64,000 bases of DNA from DT-111 sp965263225 (GTDB lineage Bacteria; Bacteroidota; Bacteroidia; Chitinophagales; Saprospiraceae): contig CBDHHG010000008.1 of NCBI GenBank assembly GCA_965263225.1, forward strand, positions 186,001 through 250,000, in the 5' to 3' direction. Below the pieces are notes generated by a model, which was not told the DNA's origin, did no database searches, and saw only the letters and a list, made by a program, of their open reading frames with translations. Within the stretch, counting starts at the first letter, position 1; each line of letters begins with the position of its first letter. Positions 17,543 through 25,728 of this stretch are shown here, piece after piece. A program made the position numbers and the translations under genes.

Positions 17543-18559
17543 ATGAAAAGTGATCGATCATACGATGTCATTACCTTCGGCCGTTCTTCTATTGATCTGT
17601 ATTCCAATGATTTAGGAGCTGCCTTCGAAGAAATCAGTGCTTTTGGGGCTTTTGTGGGAGGGTCTTCGACAAATATTGCCGTTGGATGCTGTCGCTTGGG
17701 CTTGAAAACAGCTCTACTAACGGCCATTGGAGCAGATAAGGTGGGAGATTTCATCAAAAACTTTTTAGAGAAAGAGGGGATTGATACCCGATTTATTCCA
17801 ACTATCACAGGGACGCGCAGTTCTGCGGTGGTATTAGGTATTGAACCACCAGATCGGTTTCCCTTGGTGTTCTATCGGGATAATGCAGCTGATTTACAGC
17901 TTGATATTGATCATGTCAAGGCAATCCCCTTGAACCAATTCAAAGCCATCGTACTTTCCGGGAATGCGTTAAGTAAGAATCCCAGCCAAACGGCAACTTT
18001 TTACGCGGCGGAACAGGCACAGCAGAAAGGCACGCGTATTTTTCTGGATTTAGACTTCCGGGCGGATCAGTGGTATGATACCAGGGCTTACGGCGTAATG
18101 GTTCGGGCGCTTCTACCGAAGGTAGAGATTGCCATTGGGACAGAAGAAGAGATCTTGGCAGCCAGTTTGCAGGATAGTAGCCAGATCACTATTACGCATC
18201 AACAGGTCTCTGCTCCTGAAATCAGTGGTGATATCAATACTGCCATTCAAAAGATTTTGGATCTTGGTGTGAAAGTGTTGATCGTGAAACGTGGCGCGGA
18301 AGGAGCTTCCATCTTTGAGGCGGGCAAGGAAGAAGTAAAAGTACCGGGCTTCCCGGTGGAAATTCTGAATATTCTGGGAGCAGGAGATGCCTTTGCAGCT
18401 GGATTTATTTATGGCTGCTTGCAAGGGTGGAATTTCTATAAAGCAGTAAGAATGGGCAATGCTTGTGGGGCCATCTTAGTGACCCAGCATGGATGTGCTA
18501 ACTTCATGCCAACACAGGCGGAAGCTATGGCTTTTGCTGATGCCAAAGGAGGCCTATAA
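17543..18559 (+). CDS. iolC: 5-dehydro-2-deoxygluconokinase IolC
   Basis: A PfkB-family sugar kinase (338 aa) that phosphorylates 2-deoxy-5-keto-gluconate at O6, the step after IolB. The N-terminus ITFGRSSIDLYSNDLG and GGSSTNIAVGCCRLGLKTAL are typical of IolC. The GAGD catalytic motif with the base aspartate is at ILGAGDAFAAGFIYG, and IVKRGAEGASIFEAG is the nucleotide-binding segment. The length agrees with IolC of Firmicutes without the C-terminal DUF2090 aldolase-like extension found in some proteobacterial fusions. The downstream aldolase IolJ is absent from this cluster, so the product must be cleaved by an enzyme encoded elsewhere. Confidence 0.93.
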   Translation: MKSDRSYDVITFGRSSIDLYSNDLGAAFEEISAFGAFVGGSSTNIAVGCCRLGLKTALLTAIGADKVGDFIKNFLEKEGIDTRFIPTITGTRSSAVVLGIEPPDRFPLVFYRDNAADLQLDIDHVKAIPLNQFKAIVLSGNALSKNPSQTATFYAAEQAQQKGTRIFLDLDFRADQWYDTRAYGVMVRALLPKVEIAIGTEEEILAASLQDSSQITITHQQVSAPEISGDINTAIQKILDLGVKVLIVKRGAEGASIFEAGKEEVKVPGFPVEILNILGAGDAFAAGFIYGCLQGWNFYKAVRMGNACGAILVTQHGCANFMPTQAEAMAFADAKGGL

Positions 18560-18615
18560 ACGGTAAATCCATTTCAAACTAAACAAGAGTACAAGACACT
18601 AGCTTAGCAATAACT

Positions 18616-20082
18616 ATGGAAAGGTTAAACAACTATATTAACGGGACTTGGGTGAAAAGCGAAAGTAGCACCTATCTAAATGTAGATAATCCAGCTACCT
18701 TAGAGGTGCTAGCTGAGGTGCCGAACGGTGGTAAAGCAGATGTCGCTGTAGCAGTGGAAGCTGCAGCGAAGGCCTTCCCCGCTTGGAGAAACACACCTGC
18801 TCATCAAAGAATCCAGTATCTTTTTAAGTTGAAGATGCTACTGGAGGAGGCAAGAGAAGAGATAGCCAAAACTATCACCCTAGAATGTGGGAAAACTTAT
18901 GGTGAATCCCAGGGAGAGATGCAACGGGCCATCGAAAACGTGGAAATGGCTTGCGGAATCCCCGCGCTTATGCAAGGCCAGTTCTCCGAAGATATAGCGA
19001 AAGGGATTGATGAATTCATGATCCGTCAGCCCTTAGGCGTTTGCGCTTGTATCGCTCCCTTTAACTTCCCGGGCATGATTCCTTTTTGGTTTTTACCTTA
19101 TGCCATTGCTTGCGGAAATACCTTTATTGTGAAACCTTCTGAAAAGGTGCCCCTGACCATGCAAAAGGTCTTTCAACTCATTGATCAACTTGATCTGCCT
19201 AAAGGGGTGATCAATATGGTTCATGGTACGAAGGAAAGTGTAGATACTTTGCTGGAACATCCCGAAGTGAAAGCCATCAGCTTCGTGGGCTCCACGGCCA
19301 TTGCGCGCTATGTGTACGCCAAAGCTGCCCAGCATGGGAAGCGAGTACAGGCACAGGGTGGAGCAAAAAATCCGATTATCATCCTTCCCGACGCAGACTT
19401 GGATACCACGGCTCAGATCGTGGCAGATAGTGTGTATGGCTGCGCCGGCCAACGCTGTTTGGCTGCTTCAATGGTCGTAACAATAGGTGAACACCGGCCC
19501 ATCACCGAAAGGATCAGGGAGCTTACCGAAAGCCGAGTGACTGGTTTTGGATTGGCTGATGGCGTGGCGATGGGACCCGTGATAACCCAGGAGAGCAAAA
19601 GTCGGATTCACGCCCTGATTGAGGAAGGGGTTGCGGAGGGGGCACGGCTTGTACTTGACGGGCGAAACCCTAAGGTAGCAGGATATGAGGGAGGTAATTT
19701 TATAGCGCCGACGATCCTTGAGGATGTCCCCTTGGGCGGGAAGATTGCCAGCACTGAAATTTTTGGTCCGGTGATGAGTCTAATTCATCTGGATAGCATT
19801 GATCAAGCTATTGATTTAGTGAATAGTGGCAACTATGGAAACATGGCTTGCCTGTTTACCTCTAGTGGCTCAGCCGCTCGCCAGTTTCGTCACGATGCCT
19901 GGGCTGGAAATATCGGTATCAATATTGGGGTAGCGGCTCCTATGGCTGAGTTCCCTTTTTCAGGCTGGAAGGATAGCTTTTTTGGGGATCTACATGGGCA
20001 AGGACGCCATGCCGTTGAGTTTTTTACCCAAACAAAAGTAGTGGTAGAACGATGGTTTAAGACTTGGGAACGAAAATTCTAG
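18616..20082 (+). CDS. iolA: Acylating methylmalonate-semialdehyde dehydrogenase IolA
   Basis: A 488-residue CoA-acylating aldehyde dehydrogenase that converts malonate (or methylmalonate) semialdehyde to acetyl-CoA (or propionyl-CoA), the last step of inositol catabolism. The catalytic Cys281 lies in YGCAGQRCLAAS. The general-base glutamate of ordinary aldehyde dehydrogenases is replaced by the GGAKNPIIILPDAD segment typical of this CoA-dependent subfamily. The cofactor region reads CIAPFNFPGMIPFWFLPYA and the C-terminus GWKDSFFGDLHGQG. It is in the iol operon, 56 bp after iolC. Confidence 0.95.
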   Translation: MERLNNYINGTWVKSESSTYLNVDNPATLEVLAEVPNGGKADVAVAVEAAAKAFPAWRNTPAHQRIQYLFKLKMLLEEAREEIAKTITLECGKTYGESQGEMQRAIENVEMACGIPALMQGQFSEDIAKGIDEFMIRQPLGVCACIAPFNFPGMIPFWFLPYAIACGNTFIVKPSEKVPLTMQKVFQLIDQLDLPKGVINMVHGTKESVDTLLEHPEVKAISFVGSTAIARYVYAKAAQHGKRVQAQGGAKNPIIILPDADLDTTAQIVADSVYGCAGQRCLAASMVVTIGEHRPITERIRELTESRVTGFGLADGVAMGPVITQESKSRIHALIEEGVAEGARLVLDGRNPKVAGYEGGNFIAPTILEDVPLGGKIASTEIFGPVMSLIHLDSIDQAIDLVNSGNYGNMACLFTSSGSAARQFRHDAWAGNIGINIGVAAPMAEFPFSGWKDSFFGDLHGQGRHAVEFFTQTKVVVERWFKTWERKF

Positions 20083-20156
20083 GGGATAAATCGGTTGGAA
20101 TAAAAAGCCAAAGGGATTAAATATACGCTAACAACAGAACGAAAACCAACAACAAG

Positions 20157-21161
20157 ATGGAACAACTAAAGGTCGGAATTATTGGCCTCGGTCGTATTGG
20201 TAAAATCCATGCCAAGAATTTAGTGGCATTAGCAGATGTGGAGGTTATGATGGCTTCGGATCCAGATCCGGCTGCCCGAGCTTTCGCAGAGACACTTGGG
20301 ATTCGCCAGATATCTGAAGACTTTGATCAAGTTTTTTCCCATCCTGATATCAAGGCAGTCATCATCTGTTCCCCGACGGATACCCATTTTGAATGTATCG
20401 AAAAGGCAGCAGCAGCGGGCCAGCACATCTTTTGTGAGAAGCCGCTTGATATGACTGTGGATGCTATCGAAAAGATTGTTGAGATCGTAGCGCAAGCACA
20501 GGTGAAATTGCAGGTGGGCTTCAATCGCCGCTTTGATGTACATTTTGCTCGAATTCGATCCTTGGTCGAGGCAGGTGCAGTGGGAGATACCCATATCTTA
20601 AAGATTACTAGCCGCGATCCAGGACCACCGCCTATCTCTTACATTGAGCGCTCGGGAGGGCTATTCCTGGATATGACGATACATGATTTTGATATGGCTC
20701 GGTTCATTGTGGGGAGCGAAGTGAAAGAGGTTTTTGCTATTGGTCGAGTGCGAGTGGACGCTGCCATTGATGAGGCAGGGGATGTGGATACGGCCATTGT
20801 AAATTTGACCTTTGAAAATGGGACGATTGCTACCATCGATAACAGCCGGAAAGCGACCTATGGCTATGATCAACGATTAGAAATATTTGGCTCTAAGGGC
20901 ATGGCGCACATCGGCAATCAACAAGCAGATTCACATACAGTCTACAATGCGGAGGGTATTCATCAGCCCGTCCTGCTAGATTTCTTCTTGGAGAGGTATG
21001 AGCAGGCTTATCAACGCGAGGTGCAAGATTTTGTCGCCGCTATTCGCGCCGGAAAGCCAGTGCCGGTGGATGCTCATGATGCCCTGATGGCCACTAAGAT
21101 TGGCATGGCTGCTTGGCGATCTGTCCGCGAAAATCGTCCTGTGGCCTTGAGTGAGATGTAA
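20157..21161 (+). CDS. iolG: Inositol 2-dehydrogenase IolG
   Basis: A cytosolic NAD-dependent Gfo/Idh/MocA dehydrogenase (334 aa) that oxidises myo-inositol to 2-keto-myo-inositol, the entry step of the pathway. It has the nucleotide loop GIIGLGRIGKIHAKNL, the EKP motif with Lys95 (IFCEKPLDMT), and the catalytic pair Asp172/His176 in LFLDMTIHDFDMARF. Position and spacing fit characterised bacterial inositol dehydrogenases. It has no export signal, in contrast to the two Tat-exported paralogues at 2754 and 11108. Other cyclitols such as scyllo-inositol cannot be excluded as substrates. Confidence 0.92.
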   Translation: MEQLKVGIIGLGRIGKIHAKNLVALADVEVMMASDPDPAARAFAETLGIRQISEDFDQVFSHPDIKAVIICSPTDTHFECIEKAAAAGQHIFCEKPLDMTVDAIEKIVEIVAQAQVKLQVGFNRRFDVHFARIRSLVEAGAVGDTHILKITSRDPGPPPISYIERSGGLFLDMTIHDFDMARFIVGSEVKEVFAIGRVRVDAAIDEAGDVDTAIVNLTFENGTIATIDNSRKATYGYDQRLEIFGSKGMAHIGNQQADSHTVYNAEGIHQPVLLDFFLERYEQAYQREVQDFVAAIRAGKPVPVDAHDALMATKIGMAAWRSVRENRPVALSEM

Positions 21162-21201
21162 GAACGCGCGCTTAACTCTATACCGTCTAAAAGCCAAGTA
21201 T

Positions 21202-22803
21202 ATGCTACAGTTTCTCAGTTTTCTTCTATTTACTGGCTTTGTGGCTTTCTACGCCACTTGGCAATTGCGAAAAGATAAGCTCAATACCCAAGATGGATAT
21301 TTTCTTGGAGGGAGGAGTTTGACCGGAATTGTCATCGCTGGATCCATGCTACTTACCAATATCTCTACAGAGCATTTGATTGGTATGAATGGCTCATCCT
21401 ATAAAAATGGGGCGATCATTATTGCCTGGGAGGTAACCTCTGCACTGGCTTTGGTGGCGGCGGCCATGTACTTTATGCCTCGTTATCTCAAAATGGGCTT
21501 GACCACCATTCCGGAGTTCCTGGAAAAACGGTTTGATGGGCTAACACGTACCTTGATCGCCTTGCTATTGATCATCTCCTTTGTTTCTACTTTACTGCCT
21601 ATCGTACTTTACACGGGAGCAATCAATATTGAAAGTATTTTTGAAATCTCTGACCTTCTGAATGTGTCTAAACAACAAGGCCTTTGGATTACGGTCTTAG
21701 TGGTAGGAATTCTCGGTGGGGTGTATGCCATTTTTGGCGGACTTAAGATGGTAGCCTACACAGACACGATAAATGGTTTTGGTCTGCTGATTGCTGGACT
21801 GTTGGTCCCATTGCTAGCCTTGATTGATATCGGGGGAGGGAGTGTTTGGGAAGGTTTGAGCAAAGTATTTGCGAATAGTCCGGAGAAGTTCAATGTGGTG
21901 AGTCGAGAAGCTTCGGTGGGGCCGGGAGCGCGGGAGGCTATTCTCCCATTCAGTGTGTTATTTACGGGGCTGATCATTAACCAGTTATACTTCTGGACGA
22001 TGCACCAGTCCATCATTCAAAGAGCTTTAGGGGCGGTGAGTCTGAAGGAGGCCCAGAAAGGGTTGCTGTTTACCGGAGTTTTGAAGATTTTGATTCCGTT
22101 AGTGATTGTGCTGCCGGGCATCATCGCCTTTTACTATTTTGGGGATACCTACTACGAAGATCAGGACGTAGTCTATCCCTTACTATTGAAGAAGGTTCTA
22201 CCATTATGGTTGACCGGGTTCTTTGTAGCTGTTGTAATGGGGGCTGTACTTAGCACCTTCAACAGTGCCTTGAATAGTGCCGCGACCATCTTTAGTTTAG
22301 GCATTTATCAACGCTATGTAAATCCTCAGGCTAGCGAGTTGCGATTGGTAACCATGGGGAAAAGTGTATCGACTATCCTTGCTGTATTTGCTATAGCTGT
22401 GGCACCATTCGTTGGGAATGCACCAGAGGGGCTTTACCAATTGCTACAACAACTCAATGGCATCTTCTTCATCCCAATGGCTACCGTCATCTTAGCGGGC
22501 TTCTTTTTCCCGAAGGTCTCGGCAATAGGAGCCAAGGCCGGGCTTGTTTTTGGCCTACTTTTCTATGTAGTCGTGTATTTTGGACTAGCTGTGGATCTGC
22601 ATTTTGTCCACGTATGGGGAATTGAATTTGTGCTGAATGTGGCTGTCATGCACCTCGTATCCAGGTATTATCCGAGGAAGAATCCATTCGTTATTGAAGA
22701 TGCGGGCGTGTTGAACCTAGAGCAGTGGAAGTATGCTAAGGGACTTAGTATTGCTTTGGTGGTCATCACCCTGGTTATCTATATTTTATTGGGCAATGTC
22801 TAA
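21202..22803 (+). CDS. SSS-family Na+/solute symporter, probable inositol transporter
   Basis: A sodium:solute symporter (SLC5/SSS, about 533 aa, roughly 14 transmembrane helices) that probably carries inositol across the inner membrane, judging by its place inside the iol operon between iolG and iolD. SSS marks include DGYFLGGRSLTGIVIAGSML, NISTEHLIGMNGSSYKNG, IFGGLKMVAYTDTINGFG and STFNSALNSAATIFSLGIY. The likely start is ATG 21202; a GTG at 21151 overlapping the iolG end would add 17 residues without hydrophobic character. SGLT-like importers are common in Bacteroidota for monosaccharides and cyclitols. Confidence 0.88.
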   Translation: MLQFLSFLLFTGFVAFYATWQLRKDKLNTQDGYFLGGRSLTGIVIAGSMLLTNISTEHLIGMNGSSYKNGAIIIAWEVTSALALVAAAMYFMPRYLKMGLTTIPEFLEKRFDGLTRTLIALLLIISFVSTLLPIVLYTGAINIESIFEISDLLNVSKQQGLWITVLVVGILGGVYAIFGGLKMVAYTDTINGFGLLIAGLLVPLLALIDIGGGSVWEGLSKVFANSPEKFNVVSREASVGPGAREAILPFSVLFTGLIINQLYFWTMHQSIIQRALGAVSLKEAQKGLLFTGVLKILIPLVIVLPGIIAFYYFGDTYYEDQDVVYPLLLKKVLPLWLTGFFVAVVMGAVLSTFNSALNSAATIFSLGIYQRYVNPQASELRLVTMGKSVSTILAVFAIAVAPFVGNAPEGLYQLLQQLNGIFFIPMATVILAGFFFPKVSAIGAKAGLVFGLLFYVVVYFGLAVDLHFVHVWGIEFVLNVAVMHLVSRYYPRKNPFVIEDAGVLNLEQWKYAKGLSIALVVITLVIYILLGNV

Positions 22804-22859
22804 GCCTATGACAATCATAAGGAGCACAAAAATTGTCAAAGAACAATAAAAGACACCAG

Positions 22860-24779
22860 ATGGCAACAAAAAAACTTACCGTTGCGCAAGCGACGATCGC
22901 TTTTCTAGAGCAGCAATATGTAGAACGTGACGGGCATGCACAGGCCTTCTTTGCGGGTTGCTTTGGCATTTTTGGCCACGGCAATGTTGCGGGCTTGGGG
23001 CAAGCTTTACAGCAGTATCCTTCCTTTCCGTATTATCAGGCTAGGAATGAACAGTCGATGGTACATACGGCTGCTGCTTTCGCAAAAGTTAAGAATAGAT
23101 TGTCAACCTTTGCCTGCACTTCCTCAATTGGTCCGGGAGCTACCAATATGATCACGGGAGCTGCCTTAGCTACGATCAATCGACTTCCAGTACTTCTTCT
23201 TCCTGGGGATATTTTTTCTAGGCGTAATGTAGCTCCGGTATTGCAACAGTTGGAGTCAGCCTTTTCCCAAGATATTTCCGTTAATGACTGCTTTAAACCC
23301 GTCTCCAAATACTGGGATCGGATCAACCGGGCTGAACAACTGATCACTTCCCTACCGGAGGCTATGCGCGTGTTGACCTCACAAGCCGAGACTGGAACCG
23401 TTACCTTGGCCATGCCTCAGGATGTCCAGGCTGAGGCCTTTGCATATCCTGCAGCGCTATTTGAGAAACGAATCTGGCATATTGCACGTCCCAGACCAGA
23501 CCGTGCCCTGATCCAAAAAGCGGCCGTTTGGATTCGTCAAGCAAAACGTCCGCTTATCTTAGCTGGCGGGGGGGTGATCTACAGTGAGGCAACGGAGGTG
23601 CTCAAAAGGATCGTAAATCGCACCGGGATACCCGTGGCTGAAACCTTTGCTGGGAAAGGATCCTTGCGTTATGATGAGCCGGAGAATTTAGGGGCTTGTG
23701 GCGTGACCGGAACACCTGGAGCGATTGCTGTCGCGAAAGAAGCGGATTTAATTATCGGGATAGGAACTCGATATAGTGACTTTACCACCTCTTCAAAAAC
23801 GGCCTTCCAACACCCAGATGTAAAGTTTATCAATATCAATATTGCTGAATTTGATGCCTATAAGCATGCAGCCCTTCCAATTGTAGCGGATGCGAAGGTT
23901 TCCTTGGAAGAATTGGAGGTTCTCTTAGGTGATTACGAAGTAGATTCGGATTATCGTGCCCAGAATCGTCAATACAATGCCTCTTGGGATCAAAAGGTAG
24001 ATGAAATCTATTCCTTAGGGCATCAGCCGATTAGCCAAGGGGAGGTGATTGGAGCTGTGAATGAGGGCTCCGATCCCAGGGATATTATGGTGTGCGCGGC
24101 AGGTAGTATGCCCGGAGATTTGCACAAGTGCTGGCGTACCAGAGATCCTAAAGGGTTTCATTTAGAGTATGGTTATTCCTGCATGGGATATGAGATTGCC
24201 GGAGGATTGGGAATTAAGATGGCTGCTCCAGACCGAGAGGTTTATGTGATGGTGGGGGATGGTAGCTATCTGATGCTGGCCCAAGAGATCATTACTTCTA
24301 TTCAGGAAAATATAAAACTGATCATAGTACTGCTCAATAATCACGGTTTTGCCAGTATTGGGGGACTTTCTCGCTCTTTGGGAACGGAAGGTTTTGGTAC
24401 TCGCTATCTGTATCGTGACCAAGAGAAGGACTATTTGAACGGAGATGAGATACCACTTGCCACTGCTGAACAGAGGTACCTTCCAGTGGACCTTGCGGCG
24501 AATGCTGAAAGCCTGGGAGCTACTGTACTCAGGGCGACTGACATGTCTAGCCTTAATCAAGCCTTGGTCGCGGCTCGCAAGACGGATAAAACCACCGTGG
24601 TGTATGTGGAAACGGATCGTTACCAGGGAATAGAAGGCTACAGTTGGTGGGAAGTACCAGTTTCGGAGGTATCTACCAAGGAAAGCGTACAGGCAGCCTT
24701 TGAGACCTATGTAAAAGAGAAAAAAGCCCAACGCGATTATGTGAAACCGCCCTTCTCTGTGGAGGATTGGGAAGACTAA
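22860..24779 (+). CDS. iolD: 3D-(3,5/4)-trihydroxycyclohexane-1,2-dione hydrolase IolD
   Basis: IolD opens the ring of 3D-trihydroxycyclohexane-1,2-dione to 5-deoxy-glucuronate using thiamine diphosphate. The protein (about 639 aa from ATG 22860; TTG 22833 is an unlikely earlier start) has the acetolactate-synthase-like layout. The N-terminal ThDP glutamate lies in ARNEQSMVHTAAAF, followed by SIGPGATNMITGAA and a central FAD-domain-like region (ILAGGGVIYSEATEVLKRI). The C-terminal ThDP/Mg motif is VGDGSYLMLAQEI, about 26 residues before the conserved NNHGFASIGGLSRSLG. It is followed by iolE 40 bp downstream. Confidence 0.94.
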   Translation: MATKKLTVAQATIAFLEQQYVERDGHAQAFFAGCFGIFGHGNVAGLGQALQQYPSFPYYQARNEQSMVHTAAAFAKVKNRLSTFACTSSIGPGATNMITGAALATINRLPVLLLPGDIFSRRNVAPVLQQLESAFSQDISVNDCFKPVSKYWDRINRAEQLITSLPEAMRVLTSQAETGTVTLAMPQDVQAEAFAYPAALFEKRIWHIARPRPDRALIQKAAVWIRQAKRPLILAGGGVIYSEATEVLKRIVNRTGIPVAETFAGKGSLRYDEPENLGACGVTGTPGAIAVAKEADLIIGIGTRYSDFTTSSKTAFQHPDVKFININIAEFDAYKHAALPIVADAKVSLEELEVLLGDYEVDSDYRAQNRQYNASWDQKVDEIYSLGHQPISQGEVIGAVNEGSDPRDIMVCAAGSMPGDLHKCWRTRDPKGFHLEYGYSCMGYEIAGGLGIKMAAPDREVYVMVGDGSYLMLAQEIITSIQENIKLIIVLLNNHGFASIGGLSRSLGTEGFGTRYLYRDQEKDYLNGDEIPLATAEQRYLPVDLAANAESLGATVLRATDMSSLNQALVAARKTDKTTVVYVETDRYQGIEGYSWWEVPVSEVSTKESVQAAFETYVKEKKAQRDYVKPPFSVEDWED

Positions 24780-24819
24780 GTAAGCCTGCTGAGGCAGTGC
24801 GTTTCAATTATATACAGGT

Positions 24820-25725
24820 ATGATGCAAAAGGACAAAGTAAAATTGGGGATAGCCCCAATCGGCTGGACTAACGATGACCTTCCTGAATTGGGAGGAGAG
24901 ATACCCTTTGAACAATGTGTCAGTGAAATGGCCCTGGCTGGCTTTGAAGGCTGTGAGGTAGGGAATAAGTATCCCCGGGATACGACTGCCCTCCGGAAAG
25001 CACTCGATCTTAGAGGACTACAGATATGTAACCAGTGGTTTAGCTATGAGCTGACGACTAAATCTTTGGAAGAAAATCGCCAGGACTTCGAGCAGCTACT
25101 AAATTTCCTGGAAGCGATGGGCGCCATAGTCATTGGTGGAGGAGAGGTGGGCAATAGCTGTCAAGGTCAATTGGACGTACCCGTTTTTGAAGGCAAAGGG
25201 ATGTTACAAACAGATGCAGATTGGCGACTCTTTTGCTTTAAACTTAATGAACTGGGGAAAATTGCCGCGGATCGAGGCTTTAAATTAGCTTTCCATCACC
25301 ATATGGGCACTTGTATTCAAAGCTTAGCGGAAACCCTTAGAATGCTAGAAGAAACCGATCCTCAATATGTTCATCTCAACTATGATTGTGGCCACTTCTA
25401 TTTTGCTGGGGAAGATCCGGTAATAGCCTTGCAAAAAACGATCAGTCGTGTTGCCCATGTGCATTTGAAAGATATTCGCCCTGTGGTCCTGGATAGGGTT
25501 AAAAAAGAGCGCCTGTCTTTCTTGGAGGCAGTGAGATCTGGCGTATTTACAGTGCCTGGCGATCCGGAGGGTTGTATTGATTTTGCGCCTATTTTTGAGT
25601 TGCTTAAATCAAATCAGTATGAAGGGTGGCTAGTGGTGGAAGCTGAACAAGACCCCGCCAAAGCGAATCCCCTTGCTTATGCAAAGATGGCTAGACAATT
25701 CATTAGTGAGCAGACGGGGCTTTAG
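24820..25725 (+). CDS. iolE: Inosose dehydratase IolE
   Basis: A 301-residue TIM-barrel metalloenzyme that dehydrates 2-keto-myo-inositol to 3D-trihydroxycyclohexane-1,2-dione. The family signature is KLGIAPIGWTNDDLPELGG at the N-terminus. Metal-binding and active-site segments are LAFHHHMGTCIQS, LNYDCGHFYFAGEDP, VAHVHLKDIRP and WLVVEAEQDPAKANPLAYAK. ATG 24823 overlaps the annotated ATG 24820 and would give the same protein less one residue. It is the last gene of the operon; its stop codon is four bases from the convergent PL6 lyase stop. Confidence 0.94.
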   Translation: MMQKDKVKLGIAPIGWTNDDLPELGGEIPFEQCVSEMALAGFEGCEVGNKYPRDTTALRKALDLRGLQICNQWFSYELTTKSLEENRQDFEQLLNFLEAMGAIVIGGGEVGNSCQGQLDVPVFEGKGMLQTDADWRLFCFKLNELGKIAADRGFKLAFHHHMGTCIQSLAETLRMLEETDPQYVHLNYDCGHFYFAGEDPVIALQKTISRVAHVHLKDIRPVVLDRVKKERLSFLEAVRSGVFTVPGDPEGCIDFAPIFELLKSNQYEGWLVVEAEQDPAKANPLAYAKMARQFISEQTGL

Positions 25726-25728
25726 CCT

